36,275 nt of DNA from Geobacteraceae bacterium. Lineage in GTDB: Bacteria > Desulfobacterota > Desulfuromonadia > Geobacterales > Geobacteraceae. Of the stretch, positions 8,041-15,060 are shown piece by piece. The notes under the pieces were generated by a model. That model was given only the letters and a program-made list of their open reading frames with translations, had not been told where the DNA came from and did no database searches. The first letter of the stretch is position 1; every line of letters begins with the position of its first letter. Position numbers and translations under genes: made by a program. The stretch covers positions 1 to 36,275 of the forward strand of contig JAMPXD010000012.1 in NCBI GenBank assembly GCA_023701365.1, written 5' to 3'.

Positions 8041-8768
8041 TATCGCCCCCCGAACAGGATGTTGGCGTACCTGGTAAGGACCGTCAGGTAGTTGGTGAAG
8101 ATCAGGACCCCGACGATCATCAGGAACACGCCGGTGACGATCTCAAAGACGCGGATGTACTTCTTGAACCGGTTGAAAAAGACCAGGAACTGGTGCATGG
8201 CGAGGGAGGCCAGGAAAAAGGGGAGGCCGAGGCCGAGGGAGTAGATCAGCAGGAGCGCTATCCCGTGGTAGACCGTATCCTCGGTGGCCGCAACCATCAG
8301 GATGGAGGCGAGGATCGGGCCGATGCACGGGGTCCAGCCGGCGGCAAAGGCGAGTCCCACCAGAAAACTCCCCAGGTACCCCACCGGCTTGCGGTGGATG
8401 GTGACCCTCTTCTCCCCCAGCAGCATGCCGATCGGTATCAGACCGGTGACATGGACGCCGAAGATGAAGATAAGCACTGCGCCGACCTTGCGCACGAGCC
8501 CCATCTGCTCCTGGAGGAAAGTGCCGATGTAGGTGGCCGAGGCCCCCAGAAGGACAAAGACCGTCGTGAAGCCGGCGATGAAGAGCAGGGAATGGAAGAT
8601 GGTCTGCTGCCGCACCTTGTGGCTCGGGTGCTCGGCCTGGAGGTCGGCAAAGGAGAGGCCGGTAATGTAGGTGACGTAGGAGGGGATGAGGGGGAGGACG
8701 CAGGGGGAGAGAAACGACAGGAGCCCTGCGATGAACGCCCCGATGAATGTGATGTTGCTGGATTCCAT
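8040..8768 (-). CDS. ccdA: CcdA-family thiol-disulfide transporter (DsbD membrane domain type)
   Basis: 242 residues with six predicted membrane segments. It moves reducing equivalents from cytoplasmic thioredoxin across the inner membrane. The two redox cysteines, each in its conserved Pro-rich setting, are Cys23 in LSFLSPCVLPLIPSY and Cys148 in AGWTPCIGP. The upstream gene encodes a TlpA-like thioredoxin lipoprotein, its natural partner; together they could keep cytochrome c haem-binding cysteines or other periplasmic thiols reduced. In a cytochrome-rich organism that role is plausible, but no cytochrome gene is in this window. ATG at 8768; the stop overlaps the next gene by one base. Confidence 0.94.
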   Translation of the reverse strand: MESSNITFIGAFIAGLLSFLSPCVLPLIPSYVTYITGLSFADLQAEHPSHKVRQQTIFHSLLFIAGFTTVFVLLGASATYIGTFLQEQMGLVRKVGAVLIFIFGVHVTGLIPIGMLLGEKRVTIHRKPVGYLGSFLVGLAFAAGWTPCIGPILASILMVAATEDTVYHGIALLLIYSLGLGLPFFLASLAMHQFLVFFNRFKKYIRVFEIVTGVFLMIVGVLIFTNYLTVLTRYANILFGGR

Positions 8769-8782
8769 ATTTAACCCTCGGC

Positions 8783-8851
8783 TAGAGGTAAAGGTAGAGG
8801 TAGAGGAAACCCGGATGCCCTCGCTTTACCTTTACCTTTACCTTTACCTGC
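8783..8851. repeat. GTAAAG-hexamer inverted repeat, copy 1
   Basis: Left arm AGAGGTAAAGGTAGAGGTAGAGG (8784-8806), right arm four tandem TTTACC units (8825-8848) followed by TGCCTC, separated by about 18 bases. It starts exactly beside the tlpA stop codon and fills the gap to ccdA. A second, similar element is at 26605-26662. Confidence 0.8.
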
Positions 8852-8853
8852 CT

Positions 8854-9360
8854 CTATTTCAAGGCTTCGTCGGAGAGATACCTGATCGCCGCCGGATCGC
8901 TCCAGTCCACGGTGCCGACGATTTTTTTCAGTATAACACCCTTCTTGTCTATCACAAAAGTTTCCGGCACGCCGGTCAGGCCGTAGCGCTTGCTGACCGC
9001 CTGGTTCGTGTCGAGGAGCGCCGGGAGCATCGTCCCTGACTGCTTGAAATAGGCCTCGACCGCCGCCTTGCCCCCCTCGTCTATGGAGACCGCCAGCATC
9101 TGGAACGGCTTGCCTGCCATAGCCCGGTTGAGGCGCATCATGGAAGGGATCTCCTCGCGGCAGGGGGGGCACCAGGTGGCCCAGAAGTTGAGCACCACCA
9201 CCTTCCCCCTCAGATCGGCAGACTTTACCTCACTGCCGGCGAGGTCCCTGAGGGTGAAATCGGGGGCAGGGTTCCCCACCAGGGCCGGTTTCTCCTCTTT
9301 GGTGCATCCCGGCAACGCGCATAACAGCAGCAACAGCGACAAACAGAAAAACCTTTTCAT
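8854..9360 (-). CDS. TlpA/ResA-like thioredoxin-fold lipoprotein
   Basis: 168 residues. A lipoprotein signal ends in LPGC with the lipid Cys at 19, so the protein is anchored facing the periplasm. The thioredoxin fold of the AhpC-TSA/Redoxin type follows, with the active site WCPPC at 63-67 and the cis-Pro segment GVPETFVID. Members reduce apocytochrome c or other periplasmic disulfides using electrons from CcdA, the next gene. ATG at 9360 is chosen: GGAG lies a few bases upstream, and the start overlaps the response regulator stop (ATGA). The open frame continues upstream to 9465 but only inside the regulator gene. Confidence 0.93.
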   Translation of the reverse strand: MKRFFCLSLLLLLCALPGCTKEEKPALVGNPAPDFTLRDLAGSEVKSADLRGKVVVLNFWATWCPPCREEIPSMMRLNRAMAGKPFQMLAVSIDEGGKAAVEAYFKQSGTMLPALLDTNQAVSKRYGLTGVPETFVIDKKGVILKKIVGTVDWSDPAAIRYLSDEALK

Positions 9361-10718
9361 CTTTTTCTCTCCTGTGGGGTGATCTGGTATTTTTCCATCC
9401 GATAGATGAGGGTATGGCGGGGAATCCTCAGAAAACGGGCCGCTGCGGTCTGGTTCCAGTCGCACCGCTCCAGGGCCTCGACGACCACTTCCTGCTCCAG
9501 CTGTTCCAGGGGATAGCCGTCAGGCGGCAGGTTGAAGATCCGTCCCCCCTTGTCCCGGCCGACGCTGCGGATCTTGTCCGGCAGCTCCGCGACACCGATC
9601 TCGTCGCTGCTCCGCATGATGAGGAGACGCTCCACGCTGTTTTCCAGCTCCCGCACGTTGCCGGGCCAGGCATACCTCTGGAGCGCCGCCACGGTATCGG
9701 GGGCGAAGTTGACCGACGGGCCGCCATGCTTGGCCGCGAAGTGCCGCAGCAGCAGGGGGATGTCCTCCGGCCGCTCCCGGAGCGGGGGGAGATGGACCGG
9801 GATGACGGCCAGCCGGTAATAGAGGTCCTCCCGGAAGGTCCCGGCGGCGATCGCCTCCTCCAGGTCACTGTTGGTGGCCGCCACCACCCGGACGTCCAGC
9901 TTGCGGGGGGAAGTTGCGCCGACCGGGGCGACCTCCCTCTCCTGGAGGGCACGCAGAAGTTTCGGCTGGAGCTCCACCGGCAGCTCTCCCACCTCGTCGA
10001 GGAACAGGGTTCCCCCTTCGGCCGCCTGGAATTTCCCGATCTTGTCCCTGACCGCGCCGGTGAACGCCCCCTTCAGGTGGCCGAACAGCTCGCTCTCCAG
10101 GAGCTCCCGCGGGATGGCCGCGCAGTTGATCGCCACGAACGGGAAGGCTGAGCGGGAGCTCAGGGAATGGAGCGCCCGGGCCACCAGCTCCTTGCCGGTA
10201 CCCGACTCCCCGGTAATGAGCACGGTCGCCTCGGTATCCGCCACCTTCCGGACCACCGCGAACACCTGCTCCATCCCCCGGGAGATGCCGATGATGTTAT
10301 GGAACTCGGCCCGTTCGGAGAGCTCTTCCTTCAGGCGCCGGTTCTCCTCTGCCAGCCCCCGCATCTCCAGGGCCTTCCTCACCGTGAGCCGGAGCTCGTC
10401 CCGGTTGAACGGCTTGGTGATGTAGTCGTAGGCCCCCAGCTTCATCGCCTCCACCGCCGTCTCCACGGCGCCGAAGGCGGTGATCACCATCACCGGGGTC
10501 TGGGGGGAGCGCTCCTTGACCGTTGTCAGCACCTGGAACCCGCTTATCCCCGGCATCTTCAGGTCGGTGATCACCAGGTCCGGCAGTTCGCCGTCGAACA
10601 GGAGAAGCCCCTCCTCCCCCGACGCGGCAGCCAGCACCTGGTACCCCTCCTCCTGGAGGTTGTACTCCAGAACCCGGCGCAGCGAGGTGTCATCGTCTAT
10701 GATCAGAATCTTGTGCAT
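9357..10718 (-). CDS. NtrC-type sigma54-dependent response regulator
   Basis: 453 residues in three domains. Receiver 1-120 with acidic pocket DDD at 8-10 and phospho-acceptor Asp52 in VITDLKMPG. AAA+ sigma54-interaction domain about 135-365, with Walker A GESGTGKE, the sigma54-contacting GAFTGA loop and Walker B GGTLFLDEVGELP. A Fis-type helix-turn-helix at the C-terminus (TAAARFLRIPRHTLIYRMEKY). It should bind DNA and, when phosphorylated, drive open-complex formation by sigma54 RNA polymerase. The gene sits directly downstream of a histidine kinase, its likely partner, and overlaps the TlpA gene by four bases. Its target promoters are unknown. Confidence 0.95.
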   Translation of the reverse strand: MHKILIIDDDTSLRRVLEYNLQEEGYQVLAAASGEEGLLLFDGELPDLVITDLKMPGISGFQVLTTVKERSPQTPVMVITAFGAVETAVEAMKLGAYDYITKPFNRDELRLTVRKALEMRGLAEENRRLKEELSERAEFHNIIGISRGMEQVFAVVRKVADTEATVLITGESGTGKELVARALHSLSSRSAFPFVAINCAAIPRELLESELFGHLKGAFTGAVRDKIGKFQAAEGGTLFLDEVGELPVELQPKLLRALQEREVAPVGATSPRKLDVRVVAATNSDLEEAIAAGTFREDLYYRLAVIPVHLPPLRERPEDIPLLLRHFAAKHGGPSVNFAPDTVAALQRYAWPGNVRELENSVERLLIMRSSDEIGVAELPDKIRSVGRDKGGRIFNLPPDGYPLEQLEQEVVVEALERCDWNQTAAARFLRIPRHTLIYRMEKYQITPQERKR

Positions 10719-10754
10719 ATGTTCTTAAACCTTCGGGATCGCCTGCATCCAACG

Positions 10755-10813
10755 GTAGGGGCAGGTCTTGTGCCTGCCCGCCAGGAATGGGCAACCACAA
10801 GAGTTGCCCCTAC
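10755..10813. repeat. Palindromic repeat (GTAGGGGCA ... TGCCCCTAC)
   Basis: Arms GTAGGGGCAGGTCTTGTG and CACAAGAGTTGCCCCTAC pair with a few mismatches across CCTGCCC / GGGCAACC. It lies in the gap between the kinase and regulator genes and ends only 6 bases before the kinase stop codon. A dispersed palindromic element by appearance; no transposase is nearby. Confidence 0.8.
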
Positions 10814-10819
10814 AAAAAA

Positions 10820-11923
10820 TCACACCGGCAGCCTGACCCTGAACACCGTCCCCCGCCCCACCGCGCTCTCCACCGAGATCGTGCCGCCGTGGCTCTCGAC
10901 GATCTTCTGGGCGATGGCGAGCCCGAGTCCGGTCCCCCCCTCCTTGGTGGTGTAGAACGGCTCGAAGATCCGCGCCAGGGCCGCCGGCTCCATCCCCTCG
11001 CCGGTGTCGGCAAAGGAGATCTCCACGAAGGAAGAGGCCCCGTCCCGGGCCGGGACCTGGACCGCGGAGACGGTCAGGCTCCCCCCCCGGGGGGTGGCCT
11101 GCACCCCGTTCAGGACCAGGTTGAGGAACACCTGTCGGAGCTTCTCCCGGTCACCGCGTACCGGCGGGAGCTGCGCCGGGGAGAGGTACAGGCGGACGCC
11201 GCGGGAAGACGCCTCGCGCGACACCAGGGTCACCACCTCGCCGAGCTCGGCCATCAGGTCGCAGGTCTGCCGCTCCGCCTGGACCGGCCGGGCGAGCTGG
11301 AGGAAATCCTCCACCACCCGGTTGAGGCGGTCGGTCTCCTTGACCAGGATCTCCAGGAATTCGTATTTGCGGTCGCCGGGGCGAAAGTCGTCCTTCAGGA
11401 TCTCGGCGGTCCCCCGGATCGAGCCGAGCGGGTTCCTGATCTCGTGGGCGAGCACCGCCGACAGCTCGCCGAGGGCCGACAGCCGCTCCGCCCGCCTCAG
11501 CTGCTCCTCGATGCCGATGATCAGGTCCGCCTGGCTCTGCAACTTCCGGTACGACTCCTCCAGCCCCCGGGCGATCCGCTGCAGTTCCTCCCGGCGCTCC
11601 TCCTCCCGCTGGGAGAGGAAGCCGGTAATCCCCCCCACCACGTTGTAGAGGACGATCTCCAGGAACTTCTCCATCTCCAGGGTTGGGCCGATCCCCCACT
11701 GGAACAGGATGTGGGGCGCGTACAGGACGCTCACCACGATGGAGGACGCCAGCCCCCCCCGCAGGCCGAACCAGAAGGCCGCATAGATGATCGGTATGTA
11801 ATAGAGCCGCTGGAATATGTCGTGGAGCACCGGGTGATGGAGGGGAGTCAGGTAGTGGAGCATGCTGATCCCCAGGATGGAGGCGGCCAGCGACGCCACG
11901 CGCACCAGGTTCGATCGTTTCAT
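10820..11923 (-). CDS. Membrane-bound sensor histidine kinase
   Basis: 367 residues. The first 105 or so are hydrophobic and hold about four membrane segments with very short loops (for example LYYIPIIYAAFWFGL and GGLASSIVVSVLY), so it may sense a signal inside the membrane rather than in the periplasm. A coiled stretch (about 105-148) follows. The HisKA box has His160 in VLAHEIRNPLGSIRG. The ATPase domain shows the N box (FLNLVLNGVQATP), G1 (FADTGEGM) and G2 (GGTGLGLAIAQKIVESHGG). No HAMP or PAS domain is seen. It is the first gene of the run and lies directly upstream of its likely partner, the sigma54 regulator. The signal sensed is unknown. Confidence 0.94.
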   Translation of the reverse strand: MKRSNLVRVASLAASILGISMLHYLTPLHHPVLHDIFQRLYYIPIIYAAFWFGLRGGLASSIVVSVLYAPHILFQWGIGPTLEMEKFLEIVLYNVVGGITGFLSQREEERREELQRIARGLEESYRKLQSQADLIIGIEEQLRRAERLSALGELSAVLAHEIRNPLGSIRGTAEILKDDFRPGDRKYEFLEILVKETDRLNRVVEDFLQLARPVQAERQTCDLMAELGEVVTLVSREASSRGVRLYLSPAQLPPVRGDREKLRQVFLNLVLNGVQATPRGGSLTVSAVQVPARDGASSFVEISFADTGEGMEPAALARIFEPFYTTKEGGTGLGLAIAQKIVESHGGTISVESAVGRGTVFRVRLPV

Positions 11924-12029
11924 GAGTCACTTTTAGTCCAGGAGCGGCCGGAATGCAAGGAGAATTTGGATAGACGCGAAATTCTGGGGGTGAAGATGGC
12001 GAGCGGGCCCGCAGCGGAGACGAGGGGGG

Positions 12030-12278
12030 CTACTCCCCCTGCTCCGTGCCGCCCTTCACCTGTTGCAGGAGATGACGGCAGTTGACGGCGAGGGGGAGGA
12101 CCTTTTCATGCTTCACCAGCGCCTCTTCCAGCGACTGGCCGTCATTGATGATGATGTCGTTTTCGCCGAAACGGGTCCTGGCAAAGTGCCGGCCGTCATC
12201 ACGGCAGTACACCAGGATCTCGTAGCGGTCGCCGTGGAGTTCGACCTCCACCCTGTGAACAAGCGTCTCCCCGGTCAT
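12030..12278 (-). CDS. Small conserved-looking hypothetical protein
   Basis: 82 residues, function not recognised. It is charged and soluble, with no signal peptide or membrane segment. The first half reads as a small beta-sheet (HRVEVELHGDRYEILVYC, then RHFARTRFGENDIIINDG), the second as a helix ending in a Cys-containing segment. Two cysteines, at about 25 and 67, do not form a known motif. ATG at 12278 follows AGGGGC at 4 bases spacing. It sits between the kinase and the prenyl synthase genes on the same strand. Coding support comes from the ribosome-binding site, the lack of competing frames and a normal amino-acid mix. Confidence 0.65.
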   Translation of the reverse strand: MTGETLVHRVEVELHGDRYEILVYCRDDGRHFARTRFGENDIIINDGQSLEEALVKHEKVLPLAVNCRHLLQQVKGGTEQGE

Positions 12279-12293
12279 GGCAGCCCCTGGATC

Positions 12294-12320
12294 TAAAATT
12301 CATCTGCTAAGGGAATTTTA
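12294..12320. other. Small AT hairpin between prenyl synthase and the 82-residue gene
   Basis: TAAAATTC at 12294-12301 and GAATTTTA at 12313-12320 form 8-base arms around an 11-base loop. There is a weak A/T tail, so it could be a poor terminator or simply a fold in the leader of the small gene. Confidence 0.35.
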
Positions 12321-12415
12321 AGGTTGCAAAAAGCAGACCAGCCGGCAACCGGCGAAATGAGGGGGTTTTCGGAAAGGGGGGAGGACTTATTGGGTGATTT
12401 GGCGCAGGCAGGCGG

Positions 12416-13384
12416 TTATTTAACGCGGGTCACCACGTAATCGGCAAGGCCGAGCAGGGCAACCTTGTCCGGCGAGGCGTCGAACACCCCGAGCAGGGCC
12501 TTGGCCTCCGCTATGTAGTCCCGGGCCCGGGCAATGGTGTAGTCGATGCCGCCGTAACGGTTGACCAGCTCGAATACCGTCTGGAAGTCGCTCTTGTCGA
12601 GGAGCTCCTTGTCGACGATCTCGCCGATGCTCTCCCGCTCGGCAGGGGTGCACCGCTGCAGGGTGTGAATGAGCGGGAGGGTGATCTTCCCCTCCTCCAG
12701 GTCATGGCCGATGCTCTTGCCGAACTGCTCCTCGCTGGCGACGTAATCGAGGGTGTCGTCCATCAGTTGGAAGGCGATCCCCAGACTGAGGCCGAAGTCG
12801 CGCAGCGCCGCCTCCCGCGCGGGCTCCGCCCTGCCGAGAATGGCGCCGGCCTGGCAGGCGGCGGAGAGGAGGATGGCGGTCTTGCATTTGACCACCTCGA
12901 TGTAGCGCTCTTCGGTCAGGTCCATGTCGCTGGTGGAGATGAGCTGGAGCACCTCCCCCTCGGCGATGATGGTGGTGGCGGCGGACAGGACCTTGAGCAC
13001 CTGCAGGTCGCCATCGGCCACCATCAGGGAAAAGGACTTGGAGAAGAGGAAATCCCCCACCAGGACCGACGCCTCGTTCCCCCAGAGGGTGTTGGCGGAG
13101 GCGATCCCGCGGCGGAGATTGGCGTTGTCCACCACGTCGTCATGGAGCAGGGTGGCGGTATGGATGAATTCGATCACGCTCGCCAGCGGCACATGCCGGT
13201 CTCCCCGGTAGCCGCAGAGCTTCGCCGACAGGAGCAGGAGGGCCGGCCGGATCCTCTTGCCGCCGCTGGAGAGGACGTACTCCCCCACCTTGCGGATAAG
13301 CGGGACATCCGACTGGAGATCCTTCTTGAACTGCAGTTCGACGTTCTTGAGGTCTTCCCCGATGAGGGCAAGCGCTGCTTCCAT
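12416..13384 (-). CDS. ispB: Long-chain all-trans polyprenyl diphosphate synthase
   Basis: 322 residues. It condenses isopentenyl diphosphate onto farnesyl or geranylgeranyl diphosphate to make the side chain of menaquinone/ubiquinone. Both aspartate-rich motifs are intact: DDVVD at 82-86 (first, allylic substrate) and DDTLD at 209-213 (second). GGKRIRP near 41-47 and GKITLPLI also fit. The residues before the first motif that set chain length are IEFIHTATLLH, with small side chains, typical of long-chain (octaprenyl or longer) synthases. The symbol is by family; the product length is not determined. It has a good promoter just upstream (13414-13441). Confidence 0.94.
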   Translation of the reverse strand: MEAALALIGEDLKNVELQFKKDLQSDVPLIRKVGEYVLSSGGKRIRPALLLLSAKLCGYRGDRHVPLASVIEFIHTATLLHDDVVDNANLRRGIASANTLWGNEASVLVGDFLFSKSFSLMVADGDLQVLKVLSAATTIIAEGEVLQLISTSDMDLTEERYIEVVKCKTAILLSAACQAGAILGRAEPAREAALRDFGLSLGIAFQLMDDTLDYVASEEQFGKSIGHDLEEGKITLPLIHTLQRCTPAERESIGEIVDKELLDKSDFQTVFELVNRYGGIDYTIARARDYIAEAKALLGVFDASPDKVALLGLADYVVTRVK

Positions 13385-13413
13385 TGACGACTCCTGGGCT
13401 GAGCTGCGGCAAT

Positions 13414-13441
13414 ACTATAGGAATAGCGTCTGTTTTGTCAA
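13414..13441 (-). promoter_or_regulatory. Promoter for the prenyl synthase gene
   Basis: On the - strand: TTGACA (13441-13436), a 16-base spacer, TATAGT (13419-13414). The -35 is perfect and the -10 is 5 of 6. Transcription would begin near 13407, about 23 bases before the ATG at 13384. Confidence 0.7.
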
Positions 13442-13475
13442 AGCTTTTCTGGCCGGGCGGCCTTCGCTCCGGCAA

Positions 13476-13508
13476 AGAAAAAGCCCCGGAGAGATTTCCC
13501 TCCGGGGC
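13476..13508 (-). terminator. Rho-independent terminator after the NHL lipoprotein gene
   Basis: On the - strand GCCCCGGAG(GG) pairs with CTCCGGGGC around a short AAAT-containing loop and is followed by TTTTTCTTT. It lies 55 bases past the stop at 13563 and just before the ispB promoter, separating the two transcripts. Confidence 0.9.
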
Positions 13509-13562
13509 GTTCTTAGCTTTTCAACATAATGGGCGATGACGCCGGCCTGTCTGTCCACTCAG

Positions 13563-14681
13563 CTACTGTATCTTGCAGATCTTTGTCATGCTGAGGTCTG
13601 AAACGTAGAGACTTTTCCCATCTGTGGTGATGCCGGAAGAGGCGCTCACATAAAGTGGCGTTACATCTACCAATCCGGTGCTGAGAGGCAATGATGTCAC
13701 TGCTCCAGTGGAAATTACAATTTTTCGAATCTTTTTGTCGGTACCAGGGTAATCCGCCAGGTAAAGATTTGTCCCATCTGTGGTAATGCTGCCTGGAAAA
13801 TCGAACCGCGCTGCAGATCCGATGCCATCGACCGACCCAGAAGTGCCTGCCGTGCCTGCCAGGGTTGTGACGGCCCCAGTGGAAATTACAATCTTGCGGA
13901 TCGTTTTGTTTGAGGGTTCTGTCACGTAGAGATTTGTTCCGTCTGTGGTGATGCCAACAGGGCCATAAAAGCTCGCCGCAGATCCAGTGCCGTCGGCCGA
14001 CCCTGTAATGCCTGCGGTGCCGGCAAAGGTTGTCACAGCCCCAGTGGAAATTACAATCTTGCGGATCGTAGCATTGCCTCCATCGGTAACGTAAAGGTTT
14101 GTCCCATCCGTGGTAATGCCATGAAGCAAAGAGAAACTCGCCGCAGCTCCGGCGCCATCAGCAGACCCTGAGTTGCCAGCCGTGCCAGCAAGGGTTGTTA
14201 CTGCGCCAGTGGCTATTTCAATCTTACGTACGGTTCTGTTATAGGAATCCGTCACAAAAAGATTTGTTCCATCCGTGGTGATGCCAGAAGGGTGAGAGAA
14301 GCGTGCTGCCGCCCCGATGCCATCAGCTGACCCGATTGCGCCAGCAACACCAGCAAGGGTGGTAACTTCACCTGTGGAAATTGCCACTTTACGGATCGTA
14401 TTATCAAGGGAGTCAGCGATAAAGAGGTTCTGCCCATCCGTTGTGAAGCCACCAAGTTCATTAAAGCTGGCTAGTGCCCCGGCGCCATCAGCCGATCCAT
14501 TATTGCCCGCAGCACCTGCCAGCGTTGTAACTGCGCCAGCTAAAGAAAGCGTCTTACCCTGAATTGCCCCACCCATTTGCACAGTAAGTGTGCTGGTGCC
14601 GCTTTCGCCGCCACCGCAGCCAGCGAACAATAACATCAAGAAAAGGACCAAGTAACCGTATAGTATCTTTCCAGTGTACAT
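13563..14681 (-). CDS. NHL-repeat beta-propeller lipoprotein
   Basis: 372 residues. A lipoprotein signal ends in LLFAGC, with Cys22 lipidated, followed by a Gly/Ser/Thr linker. Then come about six repeats of 55 residues with the pattern TTLAG-AG--GSADG-G-AA-F--P-GITTDGTNLYV-D--N-TIRKI-ISTGAV, the last one degenerate. This is the NHL/SMP-30-like six-bladed propeller seen in many secreted Geobacter proteins. The role is probably binding a ligand or surface partner; no catalytic residues are evident. The ribosome-binding site GGAGGGG is 5 bases before ATG 14681. The base composition is visibly less GC-rich than neighbours, like that of the next gene. A terminator follows. Confidence 0.88.
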   Translation of the reverse strand: MYTGKILYGYLVLFLMLLFAGCGGGESGTSTLTVQMGGAIQGKTLSLAGAVTTLAGAAGNNGSADGAGALASFNELGGFTTDGQNLFIADSLDNTIRKVAISTGEVTTLAGVAGAIGSADGIGAAARFSHPSGITTDGTNLFVTDSYNRTVRKIEIATGAVTTLAGTAGNSGSADGAGAAASFSLLHGITTDGTNLYVTDGGNATIRKIVISTGAVTTFAGTAGITGSADGTGSAASFYGPVGITTDGTNLYVTEPSNKTIRKIVISTGAVTTLAGTAGTSGSVDGIGSAARFDFPGSITTDGTNLYLADYPGTDKKIRKIVISTGAVTSLPLSTGLVDVTPLYVSASSGITTDGKSLYVSDLSMTKICKIQ

Positions 14682-15060
14682 TCTTCCCCTCCAACAAAAA
14701 TTGAAATAATTTATCTGCCGAAAAAACTAGAAGGATCACCAACGCGCGGCGCACCGACATCGCCGCCCCAATCCCTTGATTCCCTTGCAGGCAAGTAATT
14801 TTAATCTTCCTGGTCTGAAGCTTAGAGTCAGATCCAGAGTTTCTGTGTGCCACTAGTTAGTAACTAAGCTTTTTCTCAAGGATATCCCAGCGTGGTTTCT
14901 GCCTTCTACAACGTAATTAAACAAATCATTTTTGTCCATAAATCTCGATCCAATTCATAATCTAACGTGGGAGAGTACAGCGGCCATGGCCGCTGTTACG
15001 CTTGGTTGGGGTCGTTTTTGTCTAATATCAAGGCCCCCCCCCCTCTTCCGCACACATGTA
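14682..15060. other. 379-base non-coding gap between the two NHL genes
   Basis: No convincing gene on either strand. It holds a 20-base perfect palindrome (14977-14996), a run of ten C (15034-15043) about 20 bases past the stop of the large NHL gene, and the AT-rich leader of the smaller NHL gene. No clear terminator with a T-run follows the large gene, and no strong promoter was found for the smaller one. Confidence 0.6.
14977..14996. repeat. 20-base perfect palindrome
   Basis: ACAGCGGCCATGGCCGCTGT reads the same on both strands, with the centre at CCATGG. It could be a protein-binding site, the stem of a transcription end signal for the large NHL gene (about 65 bases downstream of its stop on the - strand), or a short element remnant. 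Confidence 0.8.

Noticed and set aside
14554-14853. 99-codon frame overlapping the start of the smaller NHL gene
   Set aside because: It runs through the leader in another frame; the lipoprotein signal and GGAGGGG support the NHL frame.
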